Below, piece after piece: positions 9,271 through 17,541 of a DNA stretch of 64,000 bases. Origin of the DNA: Palleronia pontilimi. GTDB taxonomy: Bacteria; Pseudomonadota; Alphaproteobacteria; Rhodobacterales; Rhodobacteraceae. The translations under genes were made by a program, and so were the position numbers. The notes below the pieces were generated by a model. The model worked only from the letters and a program-made list of their open reading frames with translations, was not told the DNA's origin and searched no databases. How positions within the stretch are numbered: position 1 is the first letter of the stretch; each line of letters starts with the position of its first letter. The stretch covers positions 1-64,000 of the forward strand of contig NZ_JAEKPD010000013.1 of assembly GCF_016412875.1 (NCBI RefSeq). The letters are read 5' to 3'.

Positions 9271-10191
9271 TCAGTCGTCCAGCGCCAGCGTGTGGGCGCG
9301 CAGCCACGCCATGAAGCCGCGCGGATCGTTTTCGAAGGCGCGGATCCTGTCGGGGTCGATCGGGGCGCCCACGACGGGGGATTGCGGCTTGTTCAGCGCG
9401 CGCACGACCTCGTGCAGCAGAAGGCCCTGGCGCAGGATCGGCGAGATCTTGTCGGCCACCTGGTAGGCGCGCGAGTTCTGGCCGGGAAAGCGGATCGGCA
9501 CGACGGCCGCACCCGACCGCTGGATCATCTTGGCGGTGAAGGGGTTCCAATCCGCCTCGATCACCGGGCCGAAGGCCGTTTGCGACGTGGCCACGACGCC
9601 GGACGGGAACAGCACGATGCAGCCGCCCTGCCCCAGATGCGCCATCGCCGCCTTGCGCATGGCCAGGCTTTGCTGAAGCGCGTCGGCTTCGTGGGCGAAG
9701 GGCACCGGGATCATGAATTGCTGGATCTCGCCCACGCCGGTCAGAAGCGACCGCGTCAGGATGCGGTAATCGGTGCGCCTGCGCCCGATCAACTGGCCCA
9801 GCACCAGGCCGTCCACCAGCCCGTGCGGATGGTTCGCGGTGATGACCAGGGGGCCGTCGGCGGGGATGCGGTCGACCTGTTCCTGGGGGGTGTGAACGGC
9901 GATCCCCATGACGTCGAGCGCCTGGTCCCAGAAGGGCTGGCCGTAGGGCACGCCCATGGCTTCGAAGCGGCGGATCAGGGTCAGCAGCTTCAGCTTGCCG
10001 GTCGCCATTTCCATCGACTTGATGGCGAGCCTGTGGGCCGGGTTGGTGAAGGTGTTGGCGTAGCTCAGGCGGCGGTGGTCGTAGGCCTCGTCCGCCAGGT
10101 TCGACCCGTCGCCTTGCGTTGCCATGTCTCGGGACTTGCTGCGGGCGCTGCGCGGCATCAGCACTGCGCGGACCTGGGAGCTGTCGGACAT
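9271..10191 (-). CDS. Lysophospholipid acyltransferase family protein
   Basis: A 306-residue PlsC-type acyltransferase expected at the inner membrane, moving acyl groups to a lipid acceptor. The HX4D motif is present as NHPHGLVDG (about residues 120-128), followed by a basic stretch RRTDYRILT and the substrate-site motif FPSGVVAT. Longer than minimal PlsC proteins, like a group of PlsC-like proteins common in Rhodobacterales. The start giving MSDSSQVRAV has AAAAGG about 8 bases upstream; the frame extends further without a ribosome site. It is immediately downstream of the HPr gene with a 22-bp gap and could be the last gene of that operon. Acceptor lipid unknown. Confidence 0.85.
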   Translation of the reverse strand: MSDSSQVRAVLMPRSARSKSRDMATQGDGSNLADEAYDHRRLSYANTFTNPAHRLAIKSMEMATGKLKLLTLIRRFEAMGVPYGQPFWDQALDVMGIAVHTPQEQVDRIPADGPLVITANHPHGLVDGLVLGQLIGRRRTDYRILTRSLLTGVGEIQQFMIPVPFAHEADALQQSLAMRKAAMAHLGQGGCIVLFPSGVVATSQTAFGPVIEADWNPFTAKMIQRSGAAVVPIRFPGQNSRAYQVADKISPILRQGLLLHEVVRALNKPQSPVVGAPIDPDRIRAFENDPRGFMAWLRAHTLALDD

Positions 10192-10213
10192 GGTTCTGCC
10201 TTTTCGGCTGGAC

Positions 10214-10483
10214 CTACATGCCTTCGCCGAATTTGTCGGCAACGAGCGCTGAGATCGCATCGGCCAGTTCCCGAGCCTCGGGCCCACTGGTTTCGACGTC
10301 GATATAGGTTCCGCGGCAAGCTGCCAACATCAAAAGGCCCATGATGCTGTCGCCCGACGCACTGGCGCCGTCGCGGCTGATTTCGGCCTGGGCGTCGAAA
10401 TTCTCGACCGTTTCGACCAGCTTCGCCGACGCGCGCGCGTGCAGGCCTTTTTCGTTCACGATCTCCAGCCGGGCTTTCGTCAT
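10214..10483 (-). CDS. ptsH: HPr family phosphocarrier protein
   Basis: An 89-residue phosphocarrier of the incomplete (PTS-Ntr-like) phosphotransfer chain of alphaproteobacteria, which does regulation and not sugar uptake. His15 lies in the GLHARAS active site, and Ser46 in GDSIMGLLML is the expected target of the HprK encoded four genes upstream. It follows the EIIA gene with a single base between stop and start, completing a chvI-chvG-hprK-rapZ-EIIA-HPr run. EI is not in the window. Confidence 0.95.
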   Translation of the reverse strand: MTKARLEIVNEKGLHARASAKLVETVENFDAQAEISRDGASASGDSIMGLLMLAACRGTYIDVETSGPEARELADAISALVADKFGEGM

Positions 10484-10484
10484 G

Positions 10485-10904
10485 TCAGCCCTTCGACGCC
10501 GCGACGCGCAGATCGGGGGCGGGATCGGCCATGGCGTCGAGATACTTGCGCCCGGCCATCAGGCCCGCCTGGACCGCTTCCTGCACGGGCAGGTGGCGCG
10601 ATTTGGCCAGCTTGATGAGCAGCGGCAGGTTCGCGCCATAGACGATGCGGCGGTTGTCGGCGCTGCTGGCGCGCAGGCTGAGGTTCGAGGGCGATCCGCC
10701 GAACATATCGGTGGCGATGACGACCCCGTCGCCCGTATCCACCGCGTCGGCAGCATCGCAGATTTCGGACTGTTTCGCGACGCGGTCGCATTCGGGCTCA
10801 ATCGAGATCGCCAATATGCCATCCTGCGGTCCGACCACGTGTTCGACGGCGGCAAGAAGCTCCTGCGCCAATCCTCCATGTGCCACGATGACGATGCCGA
10901 TCAA
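10485..10904 (-). CDS. PTS EIIA component, mannose family
   Basis: A 139-residue stand-alone EIIA of the mannose (ManX/AgaF) fold. The phosphorylated histidine is His9 in GIVIVAHGGLAQEL, and the second conserved motif is TDMFGGSPSN (about residues 65-74). No EIIB or EIIC transport genes are present, so it is likely a regulatory phosphate acceptor from HPr, as known for the EIIA-Man/Ntr proteins of Rhizobiales and Rhodobacterales. Overlaps the rapZ stop by 4 bases and is one base from the HPr gene. Confidence 0.9.
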   Translation of the reverse strand: MIGIVIVAHGGLAQELLAAVEHVVGPQDGILAISIEPECDRVAKQSEICDAADAVDTGDGVVIATDMFGGSPSNLSLRASSADNRRIVYGANLPLLIKLAKSRHLPVQEAVQAGLMAGRKYLDAMADPAPDLRVAASKG

Positions 10905-11809
10905 GGCCCAGATCCCCTGCCTGTCCCACGCCCCATTCCGGCGTGGCGTTCAAGCTCCCTATGACGAGTTGACACCCGCCACCCTTTTTCTGCAAGTGCA
11001 AAGGCCAGTTTTTCCGCAACGGCAACCGATCGGTGTTGCCCTCCGGTACACCCCATCGCGATGCCCAGGCTTGTCTTGCCCTCTTCGACATAGGCCGGAA
11101 GCAGCGACAGGACCAGTTCGCAGAGCTTTTCGAAGAACGGGCCGAAGCGCGGATCGTCGGTGACGTAGCGCGCGACCGCGTCGTCCAACCCGCTATGGGC
11201 CCGCAGGGACGCCTCCCAGTGGGGATTACGCAGGAAGCGCAAATCGAAAACCAGATCAACCCCGCTGGGCAGGCCGCGCTTGTAGGAAAACGACTGCACC
11301 GACAGCGCGAGCCCGGGCGTGTCGGCGCGGCCGAAGAGCCGCGTGATTTCGGCGCGCAGCTGGTGCGGGCTGAGGTCAGAGGTGTCGATCAGCATCTCGG
11401 CGCGGGCGCGGATCGGCGCCAGCAGCTCGGCCTCGCGCGCGATGCCTGCGGCGGGGGTGTCCTGAGGGGCCAGCGGATGGCGGCGGCGGGTTTCGGAATA
11501 GCGCCGTTCCAGCACATCGTCATTGGCGTCGAGATAGAGGATCTCGCTTTTGGTATCGGGCAGGTCGGGCAGCCGGGCGATCAGCTGGAGCATGGCGGCG
11601 GTCGAGAAGTCGCGGTTGCGCGCATCGATGCCCAGGGCCAGTCGGCGCGGGGTTCCGTCGGGGACCAGCAGACGCTCGACCAGCGACAGGGGCAGGTTGT
11701 CGATGGCCTCGAACCCCATATCCTCGAGCGCGTGGATCGCGGTGGAGCGCCCGGCGCCCGAGGGGCCGGTGACAAGGATCACTTCGGTGTCTTGGCTGTA
11801 GCTGGTCAT
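10901..11809 (-). CDS. rapZ: RNase adapter protein RapZ (YvcJ family nucleotide-binding protein)
   Basis: A 302-residue P-loop protein. The N-terminal nucleotide site is GPSGAGRST (about residues 15-23), with Arg in place of the usual Lys, followed by AIHALEDMGFEAIDNLP, and the C-terminal domain has FSYKRGLPSGVDLVFDLRFLRNP and GCTGGQHRSV. In E. coli RapZ guides RNase E to a small RNA controlling GlmS; in alphaproteobacteria it sits in this PTS block and its targets are not established. Overlaps hprK and EIIA genes by 4 bases each, so translation is coupled. Confidence 0.93.
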   Translation of the reverse strand: MTSYSQDTEVILVTGPSGAGRSTAIHALEDMGFEAIDNLPLSLVERLLVPDGTPRRLALGIDARNRDFSTAAMLQLIARLPDLPDTKSEILYLDANDDVLERRYSETRRRHPLAPQDTPAAGIAREAELLAPIRARAEMLIDTSDLSPHQLRAEITRLFGRADTPGLALSVQSFSYKRGLPSGVDLVFDLRFLRNPHWEASLRAHSGLDDAVARYVTDDPRFGPFFEKLCELVLSLLPAYVEEGKTSLGIAMGCTGGQHRSVAVAEKLAFALAEKGWRVSTRHRELERHAGMGRGTGRGSGP

Positions 11810-12243
11810 GGCCTATCGGCGCGTCCTGCCTTCAGATATTGCAAGATTGCCCATAATAAATCGGGGTTTCCGCGGCCGTGGACAAGGGGGCCGGTCCAGC
11901 CGCGCGCGGACCAGGTGCGGTGGGGCGGCAGGCGGTCCGGCTCGTCCCGGTCGAGATCCACGACCAACCTGATCCGCGTGGGCGGCGCGGGGGTCGCATT
12001 CAGGATGCCGACGCCGCGCGCCTCGATCCGGCCCAGGATGCTGGCGGGCGCCCAGGCGATGAGGTCGGCGCCCCGTCGCCCCAGGCAGGTGCGGTCGTCC
12101 GCGACCAGGTGGAATCCGTGGGCCAGAAGGCCCAGGGCCAGGCGCGATTTGCCGGTGCCCGACGCGCCCAGGATCAGCACGCCCGATCCGTCCAGGGCTG
12201 CGGCGCTGGCGTGAGCGACCAGCGGCGCGGCGGACGGTGTCAC
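11806..12243 (-). CDS. hprK: Short HPr kinase/phosphatase (C-terminal domain type)
   Basis: Phosphorylates Ser46 of HPr. At 145 residues it is the short alphaproteobacterial form that consists only of the kinase domain, without the N-terminal half of Gram-positive HprK. The Walker A site GASGTGKS is at residues 26-33, followed by LVADDRT and the GRIEARGVGIL motif that corresponds to the HprK signature. Lies between chvG and rapZ with ATGA-type overlaps on both sides. The link between a two-component system and HPr is a conserved arrangement in this class. Confidence 0.9.
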   Translation of the reverse strand: MTPSAAPLVAHASAAALDGSGVLILGASGTGKSRLALGLLAHGFHLVADDRTCLGRRGADLIAWAPASILGRIEARGVGILNATPAPPTRIRLVVDLDRDEPDRLPPHRTWSARGWTGPLVHGRGNPDLLWAILQYLKAGRADRP

Positions 12244-13961
12244 ACCGGCAGGCCCACGACGAAGCGCGCACCCAGCGGCTGGGATGTCGGATCGGCGTCG
12301 GTGGGCTGGATGTTTTCCGCCCAGATGACGCCGCCATGCGCTTCGACGATCTGTTTCGAGATGGCCAGGCCCAGGCCGGAATTGTTGCCGAACTGGCCTT
12401 CGGGGCGTTCGGAATAGAAGCGGTTGAAGATCTTGTTCAGCGCGCTTTCAGGGATGCCGGGGCCGGTATCCTCGACCACCACGAGCACACGGTTTTCTCG
12501 CCTGCGCGCCCAGATGCGAATGGCGTCGCCATCCTCGCAGAACGAGATCGCGTTGGTGATGAGGTTGACGAAGACCTGGGCCAGGCGGCTTTCGAGACCT
12601 TCGATGACAATCGGGTCCTTCGGCAGGTCGGCGATGAACTCGACGCCCTTTTCGCTGGCGTCCCGGCTGAGATAATCGGCGAGATTGCTGAGCATGGACA
12701 GAAGGTTGAAGCATTCCTCGTCCTCCTTGACCAGCTCGCTGTCCAGCCGCGAGGCGTTGGAGATGTCGCTGACCAGCCGGTCGAGACGGCGCACGTCGTG
12801 GTCGATCACGTCCAGCAGCTTGTCGCGATGCTCTTCCTTCTTGACGAAGCGCAGCGAGCCCACGGCCGAGCGCAGGGACGCGAGGGGGTTCTTGATCTCG
12901 TGCGCGACGTCGGCGGCGAATTGTTCGTTGGCGTCGATCCGGTCGTAGAGCGCGGCCACCATGCCGCGCAGGGCGCCCGACAGGCGGCCGATTTCGTCGG
13001 GGCGCGCGGTCAGGTCCGGGATCCGGACGCGGCTGGGCTTCACGGTGCGGGCGTTCTTGTCGCGCCCGATCTCGGCCGCGGCGGCCAGGTCCGACAGCGG
13101 GTTGGCGATGGTCGAGGCCAGCACCAGGCTAAGCCCGATGGACACCAGGATGGCGATGACGAACATCTGCAGCACCTGCTCGCGTTCGGAGCGCACCAGG
13201 CTGTCGATTTCGCCGGCCCCGGATGTGAGCCCCACGACGCCTAGGATGCGGCCATCGTACATGATGGGCGAGGCGACGGCGAAGACGGTGCTGCCGTCGC
13301 GCACCAGCTCGGTTTCGACCTGGATTTCGCCGCGGAAGGTGCGCGCGACCAGCGCTTCGGCCAGGCGCGCGGTTTCGGCGGCGTCGATCTGGGAGCGGTT
13401 GAGCGACAGGACGCTGGACAGGGCCGTCCAGATGCGGTCGAGCCCGTCGGTAATGACCGTTTCGCGCGTGTCCTTCACGCCGCCGACCACCGGGACCGGC
13501 GCACGGTCGGGCATGTCGCGGGTCGTGGCGATGATCCGCTGGTCGCGGTCGAAGACGAAGGCTTCGCTGTTCGGGTTCAGCTTGGCCATCCGCAGCGTCG
13601 CCACCGCGTCAAGGCCCAGGCCGAACCGGGCGTCCGGATCCTGCAAAAGCTGGGCTTCGAACGCGCTGGTCAGAAGAGCGGCCTCGTTCACCAGGGCCGC
13701 TTCGCGCTGCAGCACCAGCGAATCGCGGAACGGATTCAGGAACAGAACACCCGTCACGAGCACCAGGATCGCGAGCAGGTTGAAGGTGATGATCTTGCGC
13801 GCCAGGGGCGAGCGGTTGATCGAGATCAGGCCACGGCGTTCGTGCCGATTGCGCAATTCGCGCTCGGCCGTGGCGTCCGCACGAACCCAGTCTTCGCCCA
13901 GCACGACTTTCGCCTGCTGGGGGTCGCGCCGTGGAACGTCCACTTCTGTCGCCATGGCCAT
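12240..13961 (-). CDS. chvG: Envelope-sensing histidine kinase ChvG
   Basis: A 573-residue inner-membrane sensor kinase. It has TM1 at about residues 56-76, a periplasmic sensor, TM2 at about 264-285, a HAMP linker, and a HisKA domain with the phosphorylated His354 in DVAHEIKNPL. The ATPase domain follows with N box VNLITNAISF, G1 box DTGPGIP and G2 box GNNSGLGLA. The start MAMATEVDVP has GAAG 9 bases upstream and begins 4 bp after the chvI stop. Family knowledge (ChvG/ExoS/BvrS) ties it to acid and envelope stress and to host or surface interaction. It phosphorylates the ChvI encoded immediately upstream. Confidence 0.94.
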   Translation of the reverse strand: MAMATEVDVPRRDPQQAKVVLGEDWVRADATAERELRNRHERRGLISINRSPLARKIITFNLLAILVLVTGVLFLNPFRDSLVLQREAALVNEAALLTSAFEAQLLQDPDARFGLGLDAVATLRMAKLNPNSEAFVFDRDQRIIATTRDMPDRAPVPVVGGVKDTRETVITDGLDRIWTALSSVLSLNRSQIDAAETARLAEALVARTFRGEIQVETELVRDGSTVFAVASPIMYDGRILGVVGLTSGAGEIDSLVRSEREQVLQMFVIAILVSIGLSLVLASTIANPLSDLAAAAEIGRDKNARTVKPSRVRIPDLTARPDEIGRLSGALRGMVAALYDRIDANEQFAADVAHEIKNPLASLRSAVGSLRFVKKEEHRDKLLDVIDHDVRRLDRLVSDISNASRLDSELVKEDEECFNLLSMLSNLADYLSRDASEKGVEFIADLPKDPIVIEGLESRLAQVFVNLITNAISFCEDGDAIRIWARRRENRVLVVVEDTGPGIPESALNKIFNRFYSERPEGQFGNNSGLGLAISKQIVEAHGGVIWAENIQPTDADPTSQPLGARFVVGLPV

Positions 13962-13965
13962 CGGC

Positions 13966-14667
13966 TTATTCTTCGTTGTAGCGGTAACCGATGCCGTAAA
14001 GCGTTTCGATGGCCGAGAATTCGTTGTCGACCGAGCGCATCTTCTTGCGCAAACGCTTGATGTGACTGTCGATCGTGCGATCGTCGACATAGACCTGGTC
14101 GTCGTAGGCCACGTCCATGAGTTGGTCGCGCGATTTCACGAAGCCGGGCCGCTGGGCCAGCGCCTGGAGCAGCAGGAATTCGGTCACGGTCAGCGACACG
14201 TCCATGCCCTTCCATGCCACCGCGTGGCGGGCCGGGTCCATCTTCAGCTCGCCGCGCTGCATTACCTGGCTGGCTTCGGATTCGGTCACTTCTTCGCCCG
14301 ACAGCACTTCCTGGCGGCGCAGGAGGGCGCGGATCCGCTCGACCAGAAGGCGCTGCGAAAACGGCTTTTTCACGTAATCGTCGGCGCCCATGCGCAGGCC
14401 CAGAACCTCGTCGATCTCGTCGTCCTTCGAGGTCAGGAAGATCACCGGCATCGTGCTTTTCTGGCGGACGCGCTGCAGCAGGTCCATGCCGTCCATGCGC
14501 GGCATCTTGATGTCGAACACGGCCATGTCCGGCAGCTTGCGGTTGAAAGCGTCCAGCGCCTGCTGTCCATCGTTGTAGGTTTCGACTTCGAAGCCTTCGG
14601 CTTCGAGGGTCATGGCGACGGATGTCAGGATATTCCTGTCATCGTCCACCAAGGCTATCCTTGACAT
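13966..14667 (-). CDS. chvI: Response regulator ChvI
   Basis: A 233-residue OmpR-type regulator: receiver domain with acidic pocket VDDD (residues 7-10), phospho-acceptor Asp52 in FDIKMP and Lys about 102, then a winged-helix DNA-binding domain ending [26 protein letters not shown]. First gene of a minus-strand run chvI-chvG-hprK-rapZ-EIIA-HPr. It faces pckA across a 312-bp gap, the same arrangement as in Rhizobiales, where ChvI orthologues influence pckA and acid-induced genes; a direct effect here is inferred. Confidence 0.95.
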   Translation of the reverse strand: MSRIALVDDDRNILTSVAMTLEAEGFEVETYNDGQQALDAFNRKLPDMAVFDIKMPRMDGMDLLQRVRQKSTMPVIFLTSKDDEIDEVLGLRMGADDYVKKPFSQRLLVERIRALLRRQEVLSGEEVTESEASQVMQRGELKMDPARHAVAWKGMDVSLTVTEFLLLQALAQRPGFVKSRDQLMDVAYDDQVYVDDRTIDSHIKRLRKKMRSVDNEFSAIETLYGIGYRYNEE

Positions 14668-14979
14668 GGGAGTCGTCCTTTTACTGCGCGATCTTGTGCC
14701 TGGTCGTCATTATATTTTTCCCTCATATTCCGTCGTTGACGCCCGCAAGGCAACAGATTTCGCGAATCACCCGTCGCCAATGCCCGATATTTGGCACCAA
14801 ATTCCTTAATGCTGACTAAATTGCCTCAGTCACGCGCGGCGGGGGCTGATTGCGCTAACCTGAAAATGTTTGCGGTAACGGTCGAAAAACAGCCTTTTTG
14901 AGGGCTTTTGTTATGCTAACAGGCTGCACAGGTCGCGACATTCTTGTCCAAGACAATCGTTCACAGGAGCCCCGACGCC
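14668..14979. promoter_or_regulatory. Divergent regulatory region between chvI and pckA
   Basis: 312 bp without a gene, distinctly richer in A+T than its surroundings. Near pckA, a TATGCT sequence (about 14913) could be a -10 box, but no good -35 precedes it, suggesting an activated promoter. A short AGCC/GGCT hairpin followed by TTTT lies just before it. On the minus strand TTGCCT and GAATAT are 17 bases apart and could drive chvI. I see no clear direct repeat for ChvI that I could defend. Confidence 0.45.
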
Positions 14980-16578
14980 ATGACTGACGGTCGCTGCAAC
15001 CCCGATCACACGCTCGAGCACCAAGGCATCACCGGGCTGAAATCGGTCCGCTACAACCTGACCGAGCCGCAATTGATGGAAGCGGCCCTGGCGCGCGGCG
15101 AGGGCAAGATCGGCCAGGGCGGAACGCTGCTGGTGACGACGGGCAAGCACACCGGCCGATCGCCCAAGGACAAGTTCGTGGTCCGCACGCCGTCGGTGGA
15201 AGACAGCATCTGGTGGGAAAACAACCCGCCCATGGATCCCGCGAAGTTCGACGCGCTGCACGCCGCGATGCTCGAGCACATGAAGGGGCGCGACTATTTC
15301 GTGCAGGACCTGTTCGGCGGCGCGGATCCCGCGCACCGGCTGGACGTGCGCGTCGTCACCGAGCTGGCCTGGCATGGCCTGTTCATCCGCCACCTGCTGC
15401 GCCGCCCCGAGCGCGACGCGCTGAACGAGTTCGTCGCGGATTTCACCATCATCAACTGCCCCAGCTTCCGGGCCGACCCGCAGGCGCATGGCTGCCGCTC
15501 GGAGACGGTGATCGCGCTGAATATCGAGGCCAAGCTGATCCTGATCGGCGGCACCGAATACGCGGGCGAGAACAAGAAGTCGGTGTTCACGCTGCTGAAC
15601 TACCTGCTGCCCGCGAAGGGCATCATGGCGATGCATTGCTCGGCCAACCACGCGCCGGGCAACCCCGTCGACACGGCGGTGTTCTTCGGGCTGTCGGGCA
15701 CCGGCAAGACGACGCTGTCGGCGGATCCCGCGCGCGTACTGATCGGCGACGACGAGCACGGCTGGTCGGACCGGGGCACCTTCAACTTCGAAGGCGGCTG
15801 CTACGCCAAGACCATCGGCCTGGACGCCGAGGCCGAGCCGGAGATCTACGCCACGACCCGCAAGTTCGCCACCGTGATCGAGAACATGGTCTATGACGAA
15901 GAGACGCGCGAGCTGGATTTCAACGATGACAGCCTGACGGCCAACATGCGCTGCGCCTATCCGCTGGAGTATATCTCGAACGCGTCCGAGACGGCGCTGG
16001 GCGGGCACCCCAAGAACGTCATCATGCTGACCTGCGACGCGTTCGGGGTGCTGCCGCCCATCGCGCGACTGACGCCGGCGCAAGCGATGTACCACTTCCT
16101 GTCGGGCTTCACCGCAAAGGTGGCAGGCACCGAGCGCGGCGTGACCGAGCCTCAGCCCACGTTTTCGACCTGCTTCGGCGCGCCCTTCATGCCGCGCCGC
16201 CCCGAGGTCTACGGCGACCTGCTGCGCAAGAAGATCGCCAAGCACGGCGCGACCTGCTGGCTGGTGAATACCGGCTGGACCGGCGGCGCGTTCGGCGAAG
16301 GCCAGCGGATGCCGATCAAGGCGACGCGGGCGCTGCTGACGGCGGCGCTGGACGGATCGCTCGAGCGGGCGCCGTTCCGCAAGGATCCGAATTTCGGCTT
16401 CGACGTGCCCACCGCCGTGGCCGGGGTGCCCGACGTGCTGCTGAACCCGCGCCGCACCTGGGACGACGGCGCCGCCTACGATGCGCAGGCGGCGAAGCTG
16501 GTGAAGATGTTCGCGGACAATTTCGCGCAATACGAGACCCATATCGACGACGATATCCGGGCGATCGCGCTGGGCTGA
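14980..16578 (+). CDS. pckA: Phosphoenolpyruvate carboxykinase (ATP)
   Basis: Converts oxaloacetate and ATP to phosphoenolpyruvate and CO2, the entry to gluconeogenesis during growth on C2 and C4 acids. The 532-residue enzyme has TGRSPKDKF (about residues 58-66), [14 protein letters not shown], the kinase-1a loop [11 protein letters not shown] at 237-247, the kinase-2 loop LIGDDEHGW and the NTGWTGG motif. The start [10 protein letters not shown] has AGGAG 10 bases upstream; a TTG 36 bp earlier lacks a site. It is a single-gene transcript closed by a hairpin, divergent from chvI. Consistent with ethylmalonyl-CoA-pathway growth indicated by mcd nearby. Confidence 0.96.
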   Translation: MTDGRCNPDHTLEHQGITGLKSVRYNLTEPQLMEAALARGEGKIGQGGTLLVTTGKHTGRSPKDKFVVRTPSVEDSIWWENNPPMDPAKFDALHAAMLEHMKGRDYFVQDLFGGADPAHRLDVRVVTELAWHGLFIRHLLRRPERDALNEFVADFTIINCPSFRADPQAHGCRSETVIALNIEAKLILIGGTEYAGENKKSVFTLLNYLLPAKGIMAMHCSANHAPGNPVDTAVFFGLSGTGKTTLSADPARVLIGDDEHGWSDRGTFNFEGGCYAKTIGLDAEAEPEIYATTRKFATVIENMVYDEETRELDFNDDSLTANMRCAYPLEYISNASETALGGHPKNVIMLTCDAFGVLPPIARLTPAQAMYHFLSGFTAKVAGTERGVTEPQPTFSTCFGAPFMPRRPEVYGDLLRKKIAKHGATCWLVNTGWTGGAFGEGQRMPIKATRALLTAALDGSLERAPFRKDPNFGFDVPTAVAGVPDVLLNPRRTWDDGAAYDAQAAKLVKMFADNFAQYETHIDDDIRAIALG

Positions 16579-16585
16579 GGCGGCG

Positions 16586-16612
16586 GATCATCCCGGGTTT
16601 ACCGGGATGATC
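16586..16612. terminator. Bidirectional hairpin between pckA and the TauE-like gene
   Basis: A perfect 11-bp inverted repeat (GATCATCCCGG / CCGGGATGATC) around the loop GTTTA lies between two convergent genes, ending 4 bp before the stop codon of the minus-strand permease gene. There is no T tract, so termination is probable from position and stability but not proven. Confidence 0.65.
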
Positions 16613-16616
16613 GGCG

Positions 16617-17387
16617 TCAGCCAAGCACGCCGCGGCGGATCAGGTTGAGACCGGCGATGACCAGCACCCACAGGGTCGCGCGGCGGAATTTCTCCTGGTC
16701 CATCCGGTCGCCGAGGCGAAATCCGACCCACATGCCCAGCGCCGCGGGCGCCAGCAGGAAGACCGAGAAGGGCAGTGTGTCGTCGTTCAGGATGCCCGAT
16801 TGCAGGTGGCCCAGCAGCAGCGCCGCCGATCCCATCCCGTAGACCACCCCCTGCACCGCCATCTGGCGCGCTTTCGGCGTGTCGAGCGCCAGCAGGTAGA
16901 GCACCGTGGGCGGCCCCCAGGTGCCCGCCAGCCCGCCAAGGATGCCCGACGCCATGCCCAGCCCCCAATCGGCCTGGGTGCGGCGATGGGGCGGGATGCT
17001 GAAGCGCAGTCCGAGCAGCTGCATCACCGACAGCGCCACGACGGGCACGCCCAGCACCACGTACATCGCCCGCGCGGGGATCACGGTCAGGAATTGCGCC
17101 GAGATCAGGATCATCACGCACACGATCCCGACATAGCGGCGATACTCGACCGCCGCGCGCCACGAATCCGCCAGCCCCGCGCGCAGGATCTGCAGCCCGT
17201 TCGACAGGAAGATCGGCAGGACGATGCCCGCGACCACCAGCCGCGGCTCGACCAGCACCGAGATGCCGGAAATCATCACCAGCGGCATGCCGAAGCCGAC
17301 CGATCCCTTCACGAATCCCGAAATAAGCGTCACCATGGCCGCGTAGAGCAATATCCCCGGTGACAGCAGGTCGGTCAGAACATCCAT
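16617..17387 (-). CDS. TauE/SafE family permease
   Basis: A 256-residue inner-membrane protein with about eight hydrophobic segments and the two-repeat TauE/SafE layout: LISGFVKGSVGFGMPLVM near the N terminus and GLGMASGILGGLAGTWGPPTVLYLLA in the second half. The family exports or imports sulfite, sulfoacetate or other anions; substrate is not predictable here. The ATG giving MDVLTDLLSP was preferred to one 57 bp upstream that would add a polar leader. It stands alone, convergent with pckA and divergent from mcd. Confidence 0.85.
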   Translation of the reverse strand: MDVLTDLLSPGILLYAAMVTLISGFVKGSVGFGMPLVMISGISVLVEPRLVVAGIVLPIFLSNGLQILRAGLADSWRAAVEYRRYVGIVCVMILISAQFLTVIPARAMYVVLGVPVVALSVMQLLGLRFSIPPHRRTQADWGLGMASGILGGLAGTWGPPTVLYLLALDTPKARQMAVQGVVYGMGSAALLLGHLQSGILNDDTLPFSVFLLAPAALGMWVGFRLGDRMDQEKFRRATLWVLVIAGLNLIRRGVLG

Positions 17388-17541
17388 GCCGCTTTCATGT
17401 CGCGGCGCGCCGCACTTTGGAAGGGCAAATGGCGCCTGCGTCATATTCGTGCGAACCGGGGCGTGCTATTGAAATCTTGTTGCGCGCGCCGCGCTGCCGC
17501 GCTAGGTGCCTTCGCAACCGCAGAATAAAGGAGCCCGCGCC

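Noticed and set aside
9260-9550. 96-residue minus-strand frame at the end of the acyltransferase gene
   Set aside because: Out-of-frame shadow of the acyltransferase with Arg/Pro-rich composition.
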